A DNA stretch of 33,712 bases from a bacterium (lineage in GTDB: Bacteria > JACRDZ01 > JAQUKH01), in assembly GCA_028719205.1 (NCBI GenBank), contig JAQUKH010000027.1:1-33712 (forward strand), read 5' to 3'. Below are positions 32,440-33,712 of this stretch, in pieces. Position 1 is the stretch's first letter. Every line of letters starts with the position of its first letter. The position numbers and the translations under genes were made by a program. The notes beneath the pieces were generated by a model. It worked only from the letters and a program-made list of their open reading frames with translations, searched no databases and was not told where the DNA came from.

Positions 32440-32640
32440 TTAGATCTTGTTTACGTTTGAAGCTTGCTTGCCTTTAGGGCCTTGCTCGACATCAAATGTA
32501 ACAGCTTGACCTTCTGACAAAGATTTAAAACCACTTCCCTGAATTACGCTGTGATGTACGAATACATCGTCGCCTGATTCGCAAGAAATAAATCCAAATC
32601 CTTTTGCGTCATTGAACCATTTTACTTTTCCTGTTTCCAT
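32440..32640 (-). CDS. Cold-shock domain protein (CspA family)
   Basis: A 66-aa single cold-shock domain that binds single-stranded RNA and DNA and melts RNA structure. [19 protein letters not shown] carries RNP1 (KGFGFIS, 13-19), and VFVHH (26-30) is RNP2. [20 protein letters not shown] is the standard end. It is preceded by a strong ribosome site (AAGGAGGT, 8-nt spacing), a leader of about 114 nt with a strong hairpin and U-run, and a consensus promoter. A clear terminator follows, so it is a single-gene transcript. The leader suggests post-transcriptional control as in cspA-type genes. Confidence 0.95.
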   Translation of the reverse strand: METGKVKWFNDAKGFGFISCESGDDVFVHHSVIQGSGFKSLSEGQAVTFDVEQGPKGKQASNVNKI

Positions 32641-32669
32641 TATTTATTACCTCCTTCTTTATTAAGATG

Positions 32670-32753
32670 GTAGTAAATATAAATATAAAAAAAAATCCGT
32701 AGGGCAAATTCGATTCACCTTACGGATAAAGTCCAAAATTTACTATTTACTAC
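32670..32753 (-). promoter_or_regulatory. Structured csp 5' leader with attenuator-like hairpin
   Basis: In the csp leader (minus strand), ATCCGTA (32727-32721) pairs with TACGGAT (32701-32695) and is followed directly by nine T's in the coding sense (32695-32687), which has intrinsic-terminator form. A second perfect 10-bp inverted repeat, GTAGTAAATA with TATTTACTAC (32753-32744 with 32679-32670), encloses it and begins at the predicted mRNA 5' end. Antiterminator and thermosensor roles are inferences. Confidence 0.6.
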
Positions 32754-32760
32754 AATTATT

Positions 32761-32788
32761 ATTATACACTGCTATTTGAATATGTCAA
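32761..32788 (-). promoter_or_regulatory. Consensus promoter for csp
   Basis: On the minus strand, TTGACA (32788-32783), a 16-bp spacer and TATAAT (32766-32761), both exact. The predicted start is near 32754, about 114 nt before the csp ATG. It is back-to-back with the hom promoter (-35 elements 35 nt apart). Confidence 0.82.
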
Positions 32789-32823
32789 GATAAAAGAATA
32801 TTTATTTTACCATGTATTTGCTC

Positions 32824-32852
32824 TTTACAAAAACATTGAAATATGTTATTTT
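32824..32852 (+). promoter_or_regulatory. Promoter for hom (leaderless type)
   Basis: TTTACA (32824-32829; five of six), a 17-bp spacer and TATTTT (32847-32852) preceded by TGT (extended -10). The -10 ends 7 nt before ATG 32860, so the transcript should start at the initiation codon. No ribosome site is present. Confidence 0.55.
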
Positions 32853-32859
32853 TACTCAA

Positions 32860-33712
32860 ATGAAAAAAATAAATTTAGGACTGATAGGTTTAGGCACGGT
32901 TGGTGCCGGTGTGTTAAAGATCTTTGATAAAAATAAAGCGCTTATTGAGAATAAGCTTGGCGTGAGCCTGGATATAAAAAAGATCGCGGACCTTGATATT
33001 AAAACGCCGCGCGGTGTTGAGATCGACCCGAAAAAACTTACTGTGAACGCGGAAGATATAATTTCAGACCCTGATATCGAGATCGTGATAAGCCTTGTCG
33101 GGGGTATCCATCCTGAACAGGAATTTATCCTTAAATCGCTGAAAAACAAAAAGCACGTGGTAACCGCGAATAAAGCTTTGCTTGCTAAATGCGGTAAAGA
33201 AATATTTGATACGGCGTTCGAGAATAACGTAAGGATCTGTTTTGAGGCAAGTGTCGGGGGAGGAATACCGCTCATCCGTTCACTCGGAGAGGGCCTTGCG
33301 GCAAACAGGATCCAATCAATATTCGGCATAGTGAACGGGACCGCGAATTTTATCCTTACAAAAATGCGGGATGAAAAAAAGAATTTTAAAGCCGCGCTTA
33401 ATCAGGCAAGAGAACTTGGCTACGCTGAAGCTGATCCCACGCTTGATATTGAAGGCATCGATACCGCGCATAAACTATGCATTTTATCCTCAATGGCGTT
33501 CGGCCAGCCAATTCCTCTTGAAAAAATATTCTGTGAGGGGATTTCTCATATAAACTCTTTTGATATCGAATACGCGGAGGAATTTGGTTTTTGCATAAAA
33601 CTTCTGGCAATAGCGAAGGATACTGAAAAAGGTATTGAGGTCCGGGTACATCCGACGATGCTTCCCAAAGAATATATGCTTTCATCTGTTGACGGGGTTT
33701 TTAACGCTGTAT
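32860..33712 (+). CDS. hom: Homoserine dehydrogenase (3' truncated by window end)
   Basis: The frame runs open from ATG 32860 to the window edge (284 codons). KINLGLIGLGTVGAGVL carries the NAD(P) motif GLGTVG (10-15). Then come VISLVGGIHPEQEFIL, KHVVTANKALLAK, FEASVGGGIPLIR, and the catalytic region FGIVNGTANFILTKM with ELGYAEADPTLDIEGIDTAHKL. It reduces aspartate semialdehyde to homoserine for threonine and methionine. The C-terminal ACT domain, if present, is beyond the window. The missing stop codon is due only to the window end. It has no ribosome site and its -10 abuts the start. Confidence 0.95.
   Translation, partial: MKKINLGLIGLGTVGAGVLKIFDKNKALIENKLGVSLDIKKIADLDIKTPRGVEIDPKKLTVNAEDIISDPDIEIVISLVGGIHPEQEFILKSLKNKKHVVTANKALLAKCGKEIFDTAFENNVRICFEASVGGGIPLIRSLGEGLAANRIQSIFGIVNGTANFILTKMRDEKKNFKAALNQARELGYAEADPTLDIEGIDTAHKLCILSSMAFGQPIPLEKIFCEGISHINSFDIEYAEEFGFCIKLLAIAKDTEKGIEVRVHPTMLPKEYMLSSVDGVFNAV

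Noticed and set aside
32856-33329. 157-codon minus-strand open frame at the right end
   Set aside because: It is antisense to the unmistakable homoserine dehydrogenase sequence, which itself lacks a stop only because the window ends.

Overview
This window is AT-rich, gene-dense chromosomal DNA from an uncultivated-looking bacterium with a diderm (Gram-negative-like) envelope. Signs of the envelope type are a WaaE/KdtX-type sugar transferase, exported tetraheme c-type cytochromes, a CsgG/FlgO-like exported protein, SecDF and a SPOR-domain protein. Gene content, an AT-rich genome with many CGCG tetramers, and several families of short palindromic intergenic repeats resemble metagenome-derived candidate phyla. 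I cannot name the lineage from sequence alone.

Layout. 1-4573 (+): 5'-truncated glycosyltransferase, polysaccharide deacetylase, two tandem tetraheme cytochromes behind a consensus promoter, a CsgG/FlgO-like protein with an extra C-terminal domain, and a metallo-beta-lactamase-fold hydrolase. 4579-9250: a small membrane protein (-), a metal/metalloid permease (+), and a minus-strand group of a DUF362-ferredoxin protein, secF and secD. 9399-10743 (+): NusG domain II protein, Gx transporter and RseC-like protein, a trio usually met beside Rnf complexes; no rnf genes are seen here. 10783-24304 (+): a run of twelve tightly packed genes: miaB, hslU, argB-argD-argF-argG-argH, yqeK, rsfS, argS, a SPOR protein and a DUF3160 protein. 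It covers acetylglutamate phosphorylation through arginine and on to arginyl-tRNA. 24407-26348 (+): a likely accessory patch with a nucleotidyltransferase, a small partner protein and a radical SAM protein of the UDG-linked DNA repair/modification family. 26615-31109 (+): lpdA, lipA, a PfkB sugar kinase and an AlaC-type aminotransferase. 31101-32640 (-): a BaiN/HI0933-type flavoprotein and a cold-shock protein. 32860-33712 (+): 3'-truncated homoserine dehydrogenase.

The main unexpected signals are these. (1) At least four genes (miaB, the radical SAM gene, the flavoprotein, hom) have a -10 element, mostly extended TGn type, ending only 6-9 nt before the start codon and no Shine-Dalgarno site, which predicts leaderless mRNAs. 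(2) HslU has an intact ATPase and pore loop, but its C-terminus lacks the usual HslV-docking tail, and no hslV is adjacent. (3) The csp leader is about 114 nt long and contains an attenuator-like hairpin with a U-run, enclosed by a 10-bp inverted repeat that starts at the predicted mRNA 5' end. (4) Repeats form the 3' ends of genes: a perfect 13-bp palindrome encodes the last residues of LipA, and a microrepeat encodes the tail of the glycosyltransferase. (5) Codon choice depends on the next codon, with C-ending codons before GCN alanine. I found no CRISPR array, tRNA, rRNA, insertion sequence or clearly novel multi-gene system.
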